Shown here: positions 12,666 through 24,800 of the stretch, piece after piece
Numbering within the stretch: position 1 is the stretch's first letter
Layout of the letters: every line of letters starts with the position of its first letter
Assembly: GCF_964275005.1 (NCBI RefSeq)
Contig: NC_092699.1
Coordinates: forward strand, 17,226,901 to 17,290,900
Origin: Diadema setosum
Taxonomy: Eukaryota; Echinodermata; Echinoidea; Diadematoida; Diadematidae
Reading direction: 5' to 3'
Length of the DNA: 64,000 bases
Notes under the pieces: generated by a model
The model's input: only the letters and a program-made list of their open reading frames with translations
The model's database searches: none
What the model was told of the DNA's origin: nothing
Position numbers and translations under genes: made by a program

Positions 12666-13089
12666 CATATATCTCTCCCATCAAGATTTCTTCTCTCTCT
12701 CTCATTAATGTATAACTCTGTCTTGATATACTCTTTTACATGCAAATAGTTTAGAGTTAGTCATAGTTACCCTTTCATACCAGTTTATAATTTTACACAT
12801 TCACTTCTGTGGCTCAAGTACTGTATCAGTCCCACAAATTTCAATAATGCATGGGTACGTATAGGTTTTTTTTGTGTGTGTGTGTGTGGCATTCGATGAA
12901 CCGTATTTTTCTTCCTTCATCAAAAGTCATGACTCAAAAGTGGTCCACCCGGTCAAATGCATTTCACAATCCATCACCCGCTCCCTGCCCCCCCCCCCCC
13001 CCTCTCTCTCTCTCTCTCCCTCCGTCTTCACTTTAATAGAGAGTCTCAGAATATTCAGTAGGGTTTTTTTTATACCTATACGCATAATA

Positions 13090-13404
13090 ATGTCCTTCCG
13101 AAGATGGCAATCTCTCGCAGAAAGAAGGGCCCGGGCTGAAAGTCATCATGCTGAACCGCATCTTGCATGGATTGATTGCTACTAGTATTCCACCTGAACC
13201 ACCTTACATCTACCCAGTAACACGATCATCTGGACGAAGACCTACTCCATATCGACAGCAACTCTGCAGAACCTCTGGGTTTCAAAACTCCTTCTTCTCA
13301 AGTGTCATATGCTTCTGGAACCAGCTCCCCACCAGTGTGACAGCTGCTCCTTCCCTAGAACAGTTTAGGAGGCAGCTGGTTGGGGTGACACTGCATCAAA
13401 TCTA
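13090..13404 (+). mobile_element. LINE 3' fragment (non-LTR RT C-terminus)
   Basis: The translation WQSLAERRARA, after a frame change, continues MLNRILHGLIA, then SFFSSVICFWNQLPTSVTAA and PSLEQFRRQLVGV, ending at a TAG near 13404. This order (a basic ERR block, then a WNQLP-like motif, then a FRRQL tail) is the standard C-terminus of CR1/L2-like LINE proteins. The frame break near 13.14 kb and the missing 5' part show that it is dead. The GAA repeat 170 bp downstream may mark its 3' tail. Confidence 0.75.
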
Positions 13405-13576
13405 GTTGGAAGAGGAGCTAATTTTACTTGCACAAAGAGCACTTTTTACTTCTTTTTATAGTGTATAAATTGCAACAAAACAGCATCAAACAATGCAGCA
13501 TGGCACACTATATAGTTTCAGCACTGCACAAACTACGAAAATACTCTTCACAGAGGTCAGTACTTCACCTGGAAAA

Positions 13577-13636
13577 AGAAGAAGAAGAAGAAGAAGAAGA
13601 AGAAGAAGAAGAAGAAGAAGAAGAAGAAGAAGAAGA
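13577..13636. repeat. (GAA)n microsatellite
   Basis: An almost perfect run of GAA triplets. The poly-Glu frame through it is a by-product. Confidence 0.95.
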
Positions 13637-13858
13637 TAGCTCACCAGATAATCGTGCACCTGGTCTCATCGATCCGTCAATAAACACTGTTTTTATTACA
13701 AACTGTACAGAAAAATTGCCTCTCCTCGCTCATTATTTATATTGAATTGTTGGTCAACTGATTATCTGAAAAATGTTGGGGAATGGGGAAGGGATTGGCG
13801 GGGTGGGGGCGAATTACAACTGAGACAGGAGTGTTGTGTCATTTGTGATTGATCACCT

Positions 13859-14274
13859 TAAAGGGGCCCTGAAATCCAAATGCATGTTGATTAGTGTTGA
13901 TTTATGATACCCTCAACATCACTTTTGCGGTGAACTTGCATGTTTCTGTCATATTAATCTGACTAACAAAAGACATGGCGAGGGAACATGCAAGTTATGC
14001 TGAGTCGAGGGGAAGGTGCATTCTATTGTCTTTTGTTAAACATTTCAGTACTTTAGCAATGATTGACAGATGAGGTCATCTCAAGAATATTAATATTGAT
14101 TGGTTTGGAAGGATTTTTGTGGGCGTTCTCAAGTAATCTGAAGAAAAATAGAAGAAAAAATCGTTTAAAATATATGGAATGATTTTAGATATTCGTTTCA
14201 TCGCAAAAGTGATGTTGAGGGTATAATCAACACAAATATCATCAACGTGCATTTGGCTTTCAGGGCCCCTTTAA
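13859..14274. repeat. Palindromic TTAA-type MITE, family 4
   Basis: Both ends read AGGGGCCCTGAAA (right end inverted as TTTCAGGGCCCCT) and both are flanked by TTAA. The inner parts (TTGATTTATGATACCCTCAA, AACATCACTTTTGCG) are also inverted. TTAA target duplication with short GC-rich inverted ends is the signature of piggyBac-like non-autonomous elements. A diverged relative is at 44.07-44.65 kb. Confidence 0.85.
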
Positions 14275-15600
14275 GCCGACGACCACCTCATAAAGCTTTA
14301 AGGCAGGTAGTAAGAGCGCTAGATATACACCATTTCCCCCTTTCCTTTTACCCTCTGCTCGGCTATCTTATGCAGATCTGAAATCCATCGGCTGCCGAAC
14401 ACTATGTCTTGTGCGACGGCAGATGTTTCGAATTTTCCGATCACTTTTGTGTGTGTAAAATCCTACACTTTTGACTCGTTGTGTATAACAACTCGGCCAG
14501 TGTTGATGGAATGAACGATTTATGAGGCAAGATGAAAGGTTAATAAACGGCTGTATAACGTGTGTATGACTACTCTGCAACCACCGACACTGAATTCGCT
14601 CTTCATGCGACCACATTAAAGTGTAATCTGATTGGTACATAGTATACAATGCATTCATCGTATCAATGGCGCCGCTATATAGAATGCCGCCATTGAACAG
14701 TTGTCTATCAGAGTGGGGGGGGGGGGGGAGAGGGGAGGGGGAACCACAGAATGAACAATAATTGTGGAATCTTATCTCGCAAGGTCACTAAATGGCGGAA
14801 GACTTCTGGAATTAAGATCCGACTACTGGAGTTCCACCTGACTTCAGAGATACAAACGTCAGATTTGTTTGTTTGTTGAGTTTTTTTTATGTGTTTGTTT
14901 GTTTTTCAGTGGTCATTTCTCTAACACAGCAAAGTGCAAAAGGAGACAAAGGGGAGAGTTAAGAATGAGGACCTCATTAAATGAGGACTCCTCATGTTTA
15001 TTCGTCTCTCCGGGATGAATCCACGCAATATATTGTATTCATCTGCGCCATTCACCCCCCAAAACAACAAACAAACAAACACACACACACACACACACAC
15101 AGAGTTCACACACTATCAAAATGGACCCCGTGATTAGCATCTGTTTGCCCTACTATCTCAACTCAGGAGTCGGTGACTTGAGGGGAAAAAAGTAAACTTT
15201 TACTCTTCACCCCCACACACACAAACATACCTTCCCCTTTATTCACGCACATAGTGTTTGTTACATGTACATTGGTCACTCAGTTGCAGCCCAAGATGTT
15301 ATGGAGGACAACTGGAGAGCGCATCTTTACCGAAGACAAGCACGTTCAGTGTCATTGTATCATTCTATAGCGAATTATTAGAATTGATGATCGATTCTTC
15401 CGAGGAAGACTCGCTGGATTACTTTATAACTTTACCCTGTTATGAGCACGAGAACTAACAACTCCGTATACAGCAAATCAATGATATCGAATCATACGAA
15501 CTCATAACTGTACAATTTTCTTCTCCGTATATGGTATGCCTTTATGGTTTACATTATATAGTGCGCTTTTAATGGCAGTATCTATGGTGGAGATTATACG
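14275..15600. other. Intergenic, no gene recognised
   Basis: G-rich tract at 14.72 kb, AAAC and CA repeats at 15.06-15.10 kb. No exon supported. Confidence 0.45.
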
Positions 15601-15630
15601 TTGCTAGGTAGTGATTTGTGCATGCTTTAC

Positions 15631-15773
15631 CTGATAAGAGTCGACCATCCCATCCTTGCTTTCCTTCGCCGGGCGGGCATCCCGGTCAGTTCGTCCTCAT
15701 TCGCAGCATCCTCCTGTTGCTTTGGGTTTCCCGCCATCAAGGATTTGGCCCGCACCATTTGCCCCTCCGCCAT
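15631..15773 (-). CDS. Candidate first coding exon, unknown protein
   Basis: On the minus strand an ATG at 15773 sits in a strong initiation context (A at -3, G at +4). It opens a 47-codon frame ending in ATCAG followed by GTAAAG, a good splice donor. The peptide starts MAEGQMVRAKSLMAGNPKQQ and ends with a basic stretch (PARRRKARMGWSTLIR). The stretch from 15.63 to about 16.05 kb is clearly richer in GC and CpG than its surroundings, as at many animal promoters and first exons. I recognise no family. Later exons should lie below 15.6 kb, and none is convincingly found. It could also be a 5' UTR or a chance frame in a CpG-rich patch. Confidence 0.35.
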
Positions 15774-16560
15774 GATTTTGTCTCGTCTGTTTGCCCCGAC
15801 GCACACACTGCTGGTGCTTGTACGACCCTGGCCGCCAACGGAGAAATCGTTTTGTCGCGACGAGAACTTTAATCAACTCCCTCGGAGATGCCCTGACGTT
15901 TACAACCACATAAGCCGAAGGTAAAGTTACCGTTTCGCGGAGACGCATTTATTATGCCGAGCTGTCGATGAATGGCTTGCAGTGACCGCTCTAACGAGCT
16001 TTTGAGGGACGACGAGAATGGGAGCAAATGCTTTCCACAGGGCGTTCTAGCAGGTAAGTAAGGCAAAAGAATTTCTCAAGAGAACGACACAAGCGCTGCT
16101 GCATCGGAATGCGCATAAAGTAGAAATAAGCATTCCCCAAGTGTTCATAGGTAAAGGGATGACTGCATTATCACTATACAGGTTCCGTGTCAGCGTATCA
16201 TTGAAAGTTTTTACCGCAACCTTGACCAAATCTGGTGAGTAACGTTTGTCGGCAAGTTATAACCTACACGGGTTTGGAGAGCACGAGCACTGGAATAACT
16301 GTTCTTTACTTCGGGAAAGATACACTACTGAGGGGCCTGATCAACGGAGAACGGGTATCATTCACAATGATTTCGGAGTGAGGTTTGCCTGTAACAACCG
16401 CGGATCAGGAAGAGGCATTCCTGGCGACGTCCGGAGTATCTCTCTAGCTGACTTCCTCTCTGCCTTTGTGAAGGCTGATAATATCAGGCACGGGATATGA
16501 CAAGCCAAGCCCCTCGACGTGTTTGTTATGCACAACGAGGCTGTAAACAGCTGTTTCGCT
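15774..16560. other. CpG-rich stretch, possible promoter region
   Basis: Higher GC and CpG density than the neighbouring kilobases, directly upstream of the candidate minus-strand first exon. A plus-strand frame at 16246-16500 has no recognisable domain. I see no clear TATA or other positioned motif. Confidence 0.35.
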
Positions 16561-17195
16561 TACTCACATGATTGTTAAAAATTTAATGTTAAATAACGGG
16601 CGCCCTAAATGGCTCGTGAAAGGATCCTCGTCAATGCACAATCGGGGGGGGGGGGGGGGGGGCAGCAGACCGAAAAACACTGGATAGATCTGAAAGGGCC
16701 GTGGAGTGCTGCAAAGACATGGGAAGAATAAACAAGGGTAGAATAGCATGGACAAAACATAGTTAAAGCCACGAAAAGAATAGAATTGGCATGAGGATTG
16801 AATGGTACCATAATCATTGCAGTAAAAACAAAAAGTGAAAGCGAAACAGAATGCATCCGAAATACATACAACAGGTTAGTGGGTTATAAGGAAGTAATGA
16901 AATGTTACAGATATAGGCCTTAGGTGACGATGGCAAGAAGAAAAAGCAGAATCGGACGGACAAAAAAAAAAAACAAAAAAACAAAAAACAGACACAAGGA
17001 AAAGAAAGAAAAATAGGGAAGAATAAAATGGCGGGAAAAGGTGGAAAAAGAAGAGTTTTATCTCAAATTCTTCTAACAATGGCGTCAAAAACAGCACGCG
17101 TTCCGGTCAGTTTGAGATTCAGCCAGGTGGCCGGCGTGTATTTGTACCCGTATAAAGCATGTGTGTTTGCGTGGTGTGTGGTTGTGTGTGTGCTC

Positions 17196-17238
<43 letters not shown>

Positions 17239-17707
17239 GTTTCAAGACAACAAGAGAGGAAAAAAAGAAAGCGGAAATTAATGCTAGATTGCGGGCAATA
17301 TGGGAATTAAAAACTTTTTTTTTTTGCTTACAGAAAAAAAATGAATGCTATACTAACTAATACGAAACAAACCAGACGACAGTCATCATGATTATAAGAA
17401 GTCCTCAAAAAGTTCTCCGCAGTATCATTCCGTGTACAGTTCAAGAAATGATTCTCAAACTAGAGACTTTGTCCAAATTCTACTAACACAAAAATATAGA
17501 TGGGCCTACTTATTCAAGGCATGTGATAAACATTTCACTTGCCCCGGGTATTTGAGGGCGAGGCTATAGGGTATTACTAAAGAGTCTTGTTTGGAGATGA
17601 TTCATATGACAGAATATTTATTATGATTATCGGTAACTTTTAACACCGAATAAGCGAATGTTCTCAACCATTATACGCGATAAGGTGCAATACTGTATAT
17701 ATACAGC

Positions 17708-17712
<5 letters not shown>
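16561..17712. other. Intergenic, simple repeats
   Basis: A G tract lies near 16.65 kb, an A-rich stretch at 16.96-17.0 kb and a GT microsatellite at about 17.20-17.23 kb. The rest has no supported gene. Confidence 0.5.
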
Positions 17713-17773
<61 letters not shown>

Positions 17774-17778
17774 ATATA

Positions 17779-17842
<64 letters not shown>
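17713..17842. repeat. (TA)n microsatellite
   Basis: More than 100 bp of nearly pure TA dinucleotides with a few TACATA interruptions. It abuts the next palindrome directly. Confidence 0.95.
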
Positions 17843-17843
<1 letters not shown>

Positions 17844-18029
17844 TCTAAAAACACAAATGTTGAATTAGCATTTAAAAGGGCCGAGGAGTGACAACATTTT
17901 CAAAGTGTTGGTTTTCCTGCTAGATTCAACATTTGAAATGTTATCTTAAAAGCTGGATGCAACACTTCAAAAATGCTGTCACTCCTCGGCCCTTTTAAAT
18001 GTTGATCCAACATTTGCGTTTTTAGAGTG
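17843..18029. repeat. Palindromic MITE inside a TA repeat
   Basis: The inverted ends start ACTCTAAAAACACAAATGTT and finish with GCGTTTTTAGAGTGT. The inner arms include TTTAAAAGGGCCGAGGAGTG and its reverse complement. Flanking sequence on both sides is TA repeat, which fits a TA-targeting element (Tc1/mariner-like). Confidence 0.85.
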
Positions 18030-20585
18030 TATATATATATATATATATATAAATTATATTCACATATCATTAAAAATTGAGGTATGCTCAAGAACTAGAA
18101 ACTACATCTCTCCACCCACCCCGTCACAAAAGTTTTGTGCAAATACGTCAATGGGAGACTTATTGTATAAAGACGATGGCATCAATATTCATCTAATTTG
18201 CAAATTGCTGCCACTAATATAATTGTATAATAAAAACCTGTTATATCTTGTAATTCCATAGCTTTATTGTAATTCGGATTGCAATGGAACCTCTGCCATT
18301 CTGCTTGTCCGATTTTACTTCTAGCAAACTTATACAATGTGTAACATTATGGCTAGTTATGATAATACTAATAATATAAGAATATATATTCATATAGCTT
18401 ATGACCAAAATGTTTCTAAGCGCTTTACGATTAACAAGAGAAACAATCATAGCAAATAAAAATAGAATTATTCAGAGCCTAAAGCTCAGATCTTTGTTGC
18501 TGTTCTTTCGTTTCAGCGAACATAATGAGATTGTAGATACGTGAACAACTTTGATATGAAAAGTATGTCTGATACATGTATAACAGTGATAAGTTTAAAT
18601 CTGGAAGAGAATACTGCAGGCAGGAAATGATATCAATGTACACATACAGGACTGGTATTGGAAGACGTAAAACAAAACGGCTAAAGCAAAATTAGACCAA
18701 AAGACACAAGCAAGAGCAAAACAACAAAGTCTTCAATTCAACCAATTTAATGTTGGAAAGATATATAGACCTCTTGGCGATGGCGTATTGATATTGCTAT
18801 TACCGGCAAGATGAATGGAAATGATAACTATATCTATGTGGGCGTATTAAACGTGGGGATTACTCGTTTTACGTCAACTGCCTGGCTTGAATCAAATTTT
18901 AATTGACCTATACTGTTTTTAAATTGCTCCTCCCGTACATATTGATTTATGTGCGTTCCCTATCTACATTCTTAAGACTGTTGTATTTTAGTTTTTTATT
19001 AGTTTCTTGTATTTCTTTAATCTCTTCAGTAAATTAGCAGAGTAGATTGATATATATTTAGGGGAGTGCAGCAAAATAACATCAAGGAGCTCTTACAGTG
19101 CAGTAGATAGTTTATGTGCTCAACAAGTTTAATGATTTATTGTTATTATCATTATTATTATTGTTATTATGATTATGATTATTGTTATTATTATTATTAG
19201 GAAAACAGATATGTGTTTTGATCGGTGCGAGGGACAACAAGGCAAAGATACTGTAGCAATCTTTTCTGCCGCGGAAAAACAGCGAAACTATGGTTCTGAA
19301 GTCGCAACACCCTATAAAGCCACTGGTCCATCGAGTGCGATGCCCTCAGGCTAGAATATACCACATGCTGTCATAATACCAAGGAGCTTCAAACACGGAT
19401 ACGCATGTATACATGTAAAATTATGGACCGTGCACCTCCCTGGTATTATCATTACGGCATCGTCGTATGTATGCTACCGTGCGGTGCGGTGTGTAGCGGA
19501 ATACATGTACAGTCAGTGAAGTGTGTCTACTCATGGAGCTACTAGTAGCTCGTAGCTCCATGGTCTACTCTACCGAATAGACGACTCATTTCACTATTGT
19601 ATGAAGCAAGCCACTGACTTGTATTTCCACCACTTTTACCTGTAGTGAATGCCGTATATCGGGTAAGTCTGGCATAAATTTGTTGCCTTGTTTTATCCTC
19701 GTGATTATGTCACGAGTATTAACAAACATGCACATCACGTTAAACACCAATTCTGGGCCGTGTTTATACTGTAACACCCGGGAATCCCCCAAACGTGGAC
19801 TGCCAGAACTAGAACTCACTCATCGTGATCAGAATGATTTTTTTTTTTTTTTTTTTTTTTAACTGTAACCCCCTGTACAGTCGGCCGTAGGTACAGGTGA
19901 CGGTGTGTTGTGCCTGTGTTTATTAACGTAAATACTAAAGGCCTAACCATGCAGATATAAACACAGTAGCTCCATGCTATACCCAAACAATCGGAAACGG
20001 TGTCAGGAAAAGCCCCGAAGTGATATGTATTTCATTCCACCATGCCATGGAAGGTAGCGTAGCAGTAGATTGCAAATTTCTGAGTAAAACGTAAAAGAAA
20101 GTCCACTTAGTTTCATACGTCTAGTCGTTTACTGAAGGCATAGTGTGATGCCTCGATATGTATTGACCATTACGCATGTCGCGTCGAGGTACAACACATG
20201 TGATCCCTTTTTACAGAGGGATAACTGTGCAGTATACACCATGCCGTACTACTCTATTGTTAGTCGTTATTCACCACTTCCGTGCTGCCGCTTTGCTTTG
20301 CATACGGTACAGTATGCACTGCAATCATACCGTTGTCTTGGACTGCCGAATTGTTCGATTCCGCGGTTTCGTCAACACGGCAGTAGATCTAGTCTCAGTT
20401 CCAGTCCAACTGTCTCTTTTCTCTCCCTCCCTCCCTCCCTCTCTGGCACACATTCACCATCACATTCACCTCATGAGTATCTTCTCCTTCCCTTTACCTC
20501 AATCACTCAACTTCTTTTAGTTGGTATACTTATGGTCTCCTCAGTCAGGTTTCCATTGTAGCTTTTTCTCTCATTTATAGTCCTT
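18030..20585. other. Intergenic, no gene recognised
   Basis: Contains ATT-type repeats at 19.14-19.20 kb, a perfect-looking hairpin around 19532-19562 (CATGGAGCTAC... with its inverse) and a poly-T run at 19.84 kb. No exon was recognised on either strand. Confidence 0.45.
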
Positions 20586-20589
20586 TTCT

Positions 20590-21157
20590 TGTGCGTTCTC
20601 TAGTTCACCTTCATATACATGTGGATTGAGTGAAGGCAATAATATTAGTAGAACACATCAGTGAAAGTTTGGGGAAAATCCGACAATCCGTTCAAAAGTT
20701 ATGAATTTTTAAAGTATCTGTGCAATCACTGCTGGAGGAGAAGATTACTACAGTGTATATGTCACATGCGTACAACAATATAAGGAAAATAAAACTAGAA
20801 TTTCACAAAACTTGACTTTTTGAATAAAGTGCATATTTCTTCGACATGATGATGTTACTGACTTATGTTTGGGGCAATATTATTTCCCCTGACATCTGAA
20901 AGAGAGAAGTCGAGTGTTCTTTTATTATGTGAGAAAAGTGAGAATATCTTGAATTTTCTTTATACTTTCTTCATATAGTTGTATGACATCACAAGCTATA
21001 GTAGTCTTCTCATCCAGCCGTGACTGAGTAGAAATTTCAAAAATTCATAACTTTTGAACGGATTGTCCGATTTTCCTCAAACTCTCATTCATATGTTCTA
21101 CTAATATTGCTGCATTCACTCAACCCACATGTCTATGAAGGTGAACTTGTCCTTTAA
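20590..21157. repeat. Palindromic MITE, family 1
   Basis: The left arm (GTTCACCTTCATATACATGT, AATATTAGTAGAACACAT, GACAATCCGTTCAAAAGTTA) is the inverse of the right arm ending near 21.15 kb in GAACTTGTCCTTTAA, a CCT-TTAA terminus. Copies lie at 22.05-22.74 kb (in intron 1 of the first methyltransferase gene) and at 46.74-47.11 kb. Confidence 0.85.
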
Positions 21158-21806
21158 TTTTACTCTTCCATTTGAGCTCTTGAGTTATCATTGTAATAAA
21201 AGGCATGCCATGATGTACCTTTCTTTCTCAGGCTTTTCAATGTTTCATCCCTGCATTTCAGTTATATTGCTCATTATCTCATTTTGCTTTATGCAGCTAA
21301 GTTACCACATATATTATCAGAGATCTTTCTTTTCCGTTTTTTTTTTTAATCAATCTTATATTAAAAGCAACCAAATGCTCTTTTTGAGTTCTCGTACATG
21401 CTAAACTCTGTATGGTATTGGTAAAACATGTTTGCATCATGCCACGGAAATAGCATTTTTAAACTAATTGTACATTTCGTTATTTTCCGAGATGATGGTG
21501 GTGGGATAAATATTTCCTGTAGATGCCTAGTAGGCTTAAACTTAGCAAGAAGAACATTTTGCTGTGAAATGCTTCAATTTTGAAATATGAAACCAGCCAT
21601 TCAAAAAGAAAAAAGAAAAAACTAACGTCGTAAAACAAATGTTGTAAATCTCACTATCATTATTCATTAAATATGCAATGTGAATCTTGGTCTTCTTTTT
21701 TACCTGTCGACAGGAATCGTCAGCAGTCTAGCTTCATTCCTCATGCACATCTCACTGAGTCGAGACCCTTCATGAATTTACAGAGAAAAAGAATCAAAAA
21801 CTGACC

Positions 21807-24800
21807 ATGAATGACGGAGAGTGGAAAGTGAGGAAAGTGAGGGCGCTTCACACGATGAAGGATCAGGCCGAAGTGAAACAGGTGTACGATGAATTTGCCA
21901 GTTACTATGACGAGGTAATCTACTATATAGCTTGATATGGGTTTAAAAAAAATGAAATGTTATGAATATTTTACTTGTAGTGAAAGGTTTTCATATATAT
22001 ATATTTTTTTCAAGTTCTGCGCAATACTTGAAAGGGAATGAACAGCAATGTTACAGTAATAGAACACATCAGGGAAAATTGATGGAAATCAGACAATCCG
22101 TTGCTGGATGAGTAGACTGCTTCTGTTCGTAGTGTCACATGATTATGGAAACTTATATGAAGAAAGTTCAATATATTTTCAATTTTCTTGCATAACAAAT
22201 AAAAAAAAAAAACACTCTTGACTTACCTCATTCTATTACGGAAGGGAGGGGAATACTGGTGGCAAAATAAAATGTCACACATTCTGACAACAAACAACTC
22301 ACCATCACCATAATATCAGACTTAAACTAACAAGAAAACTTTATCCTTCCCTCGCCTCAAGCGCCATTAATCCAGTCTTGATCCATTTAAGTTTTCCCCA
22401 ACGTGGGCCGAACCGGCCACACCTACTTTGTACTTAATGCATATTCATGACAATTCAGAAAGCAGGGGGAATAATATTACCCTTATCATAATATCAGTAT
22501 AGTCAAGAGAATGTGAACTGTTCATAAGAATGTAGAATTCTCTTGATATTTTGTCTTTATGTTGTTGCCCATGCATAGCATAATCTTCTCATCTAGCAAT
22601 GGCATCACCGAAACTATAAAAATTCATATATATTGAACGGATTGTCTAATTTTCCTAGAACTTTCATGGATGTGTAGGCCCTACTGATATTTCTGCATTC
22701 ACTCAATTCACATGTATTTATAAGTTATGTATTTGTATTTGATTTTACTTTTAAGTATGCAATGTGTGACTCACTTATCAGAGAATCCAGTGCTTGCACG
22801 TGGACATTTGCAAGTTGCGATAGATTTTGCCAATCATCGATAATTTCCAGGCATTTCACTATAACCCAAAAAGTGTTAGTTTTGTAATGATTAATCCAGT
22901 GCGCGTCACACTAACAATTTTCGCTATTATGCCTTGAAACACTACCCATTGTAAAAGTGCTTGAAATACCCAAATTGTGTTCATACTATAGCTTGAGATA
23001 TCATTTTCAAAGAGTTTGACAGGGAAGTATAGCTCACAAAAATTACAATTTTTGTCTTCCAGTCTAACAACATGCAATGACATGAATATACCCTCACACA
23101 TAGACCATTAATTTTACGGTTGCCTGCCACCAAAACCAAGTAAAGTGATAAATCTGCGTATCTGTTACCTGCATTAATTATGCAGATCAGGGGAACTCAT
23201 TCAAAAGATGTGATTAGTAACAGATTTTATAGAATACCAGAAAGTGAGTCATTTTCCTACATTTGAAGTGAAATATTCTGTTCGTTAATTTTCAATGCAT
23301 TTCGTTTCATTTGAATTTCATTTTTTATTTTTTCACATGTTGTGGATCTCAACTCGCCTGTGCAGCTTGTACTTTCCCTGGAGTATGTGGGACCTGCCTT
23401 CACAGCGGAAGTAGTAGCCAAGATGGAACCCAACCGGGATGCACGGATACTCGACGTGGGCTGTGGCACAGGACTTGTGGGAGATGGGGTATGAAAATTT
23501 ACCCCCGTTTTACTAACATGGGAAATATTAATTATCTTCTCATGATCATGCACCTCTTGTCTGCATCATTAAATTTCCTACTTATTTGATGGAAGCACTG
23601 CACCAAGAATGAGTGGATTAAAAAAAAAAACGAAATTGAGGAAGCGGAACAATCACAGTTTTTTAAAGATCAGCAGAAAATAATAATAAAAAAACAGTTT
23701 TACAGAGTGTATAGCTTTACGTTTTCATATGAAACGTAATAGGTCCAAATTGTTTAAAAGTGAGGCATTAACTAATAATAATTTTATCGTATGTGAACTC
23801 GAACACTTGCACAGTATATACACTGTATGTCTAAAATTGCCTCAATATTTACAGATCTTCACTTTCTCTCCTTTGATATACAGCTGCACAAGGAAGGCTA
23901 CAGAAATCTGTATGGTGTAGATCTATCAAGTGAAAGCCTTGATGTCCTCCGAAAGAAGGGAACATACTGTGACCTAACAGAAGCCAGCTTTGGTCCTCTT
24001 AATTCTCTCAATTTTACAGATGGTACGTGATCCAATCTCGATAATCGAAGTTAAAGGTATGGTATAATAAATATTGGTGGAGATGAGGATTGAGCCTGTT
24101 AACTTTTCGCAAGATACTACGATACCTCTACTTAAATGTTTATAGTATACATTTCTAAGAGGAATTCAAGATTTCAAGAGGAAAATTGGTTAGGAAATGG
24201 CTGAGATATACAAACACAAAGTAAAACAAAGCAATCCTAATAAAAGATGGGACCCACCTTTTATTAGGATGGCTGTGTTTTTGATATCTCAGCCATTTCA
24301 CAACCAATTTTTATCAAATAAACGTTGGATTCCTCTTGGAATTACATGCTCTTTCATATTTCATGAGAGGTTTCTCATTATCTCATTAGAAAAGTTAGAA
24401 ACCTACATGTAGGAAAGCCAGGTCTAAACCATGTAGTTCAACGGTATTGTTTACCATTGGGAGCAGTGATTTAAAAAAAATGTTCGAGTTATCACATTTG
24501 ATGCATTTGTGTAGGTCAGGTATATCACAAAAATCCTACCATATAAAAATTTTGCAATAAAGCCTAAAATATACACGTATTATAGAAATAGCGCACGGCA
24601 CGGAGTGCGATAGTGTAAGTGCAGTCCACGCGAGGTTTCTTCAGATTGGTGCCGCCTCTGCGTACGAGCTGCTAGGCGAGTACGCAGTGCGCACCATCTG
24701 AAGAAACCGAGCGTCCACTGCACTTAATGTCGCACAACGGAACAAGTGCGCTATTTCTTTTATGAAATAGCGGTTTTTGATGAATACCCCCCCCCCAAAA

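Noticed and set aside
17627-17891. Long Tyr-Ile repeat frames on both strands
   Set aside because: They are translations of a TA microsatellite, with no start context, domain or composition of a real protein.
23257-23553. Minus-strand frame over methyltransferase exon 2 (also near 31.36 kb)
   Set aside because: Recurs only because exon 2 is duplicated; the plus strand carries the SAM-binding motif and splice sites.
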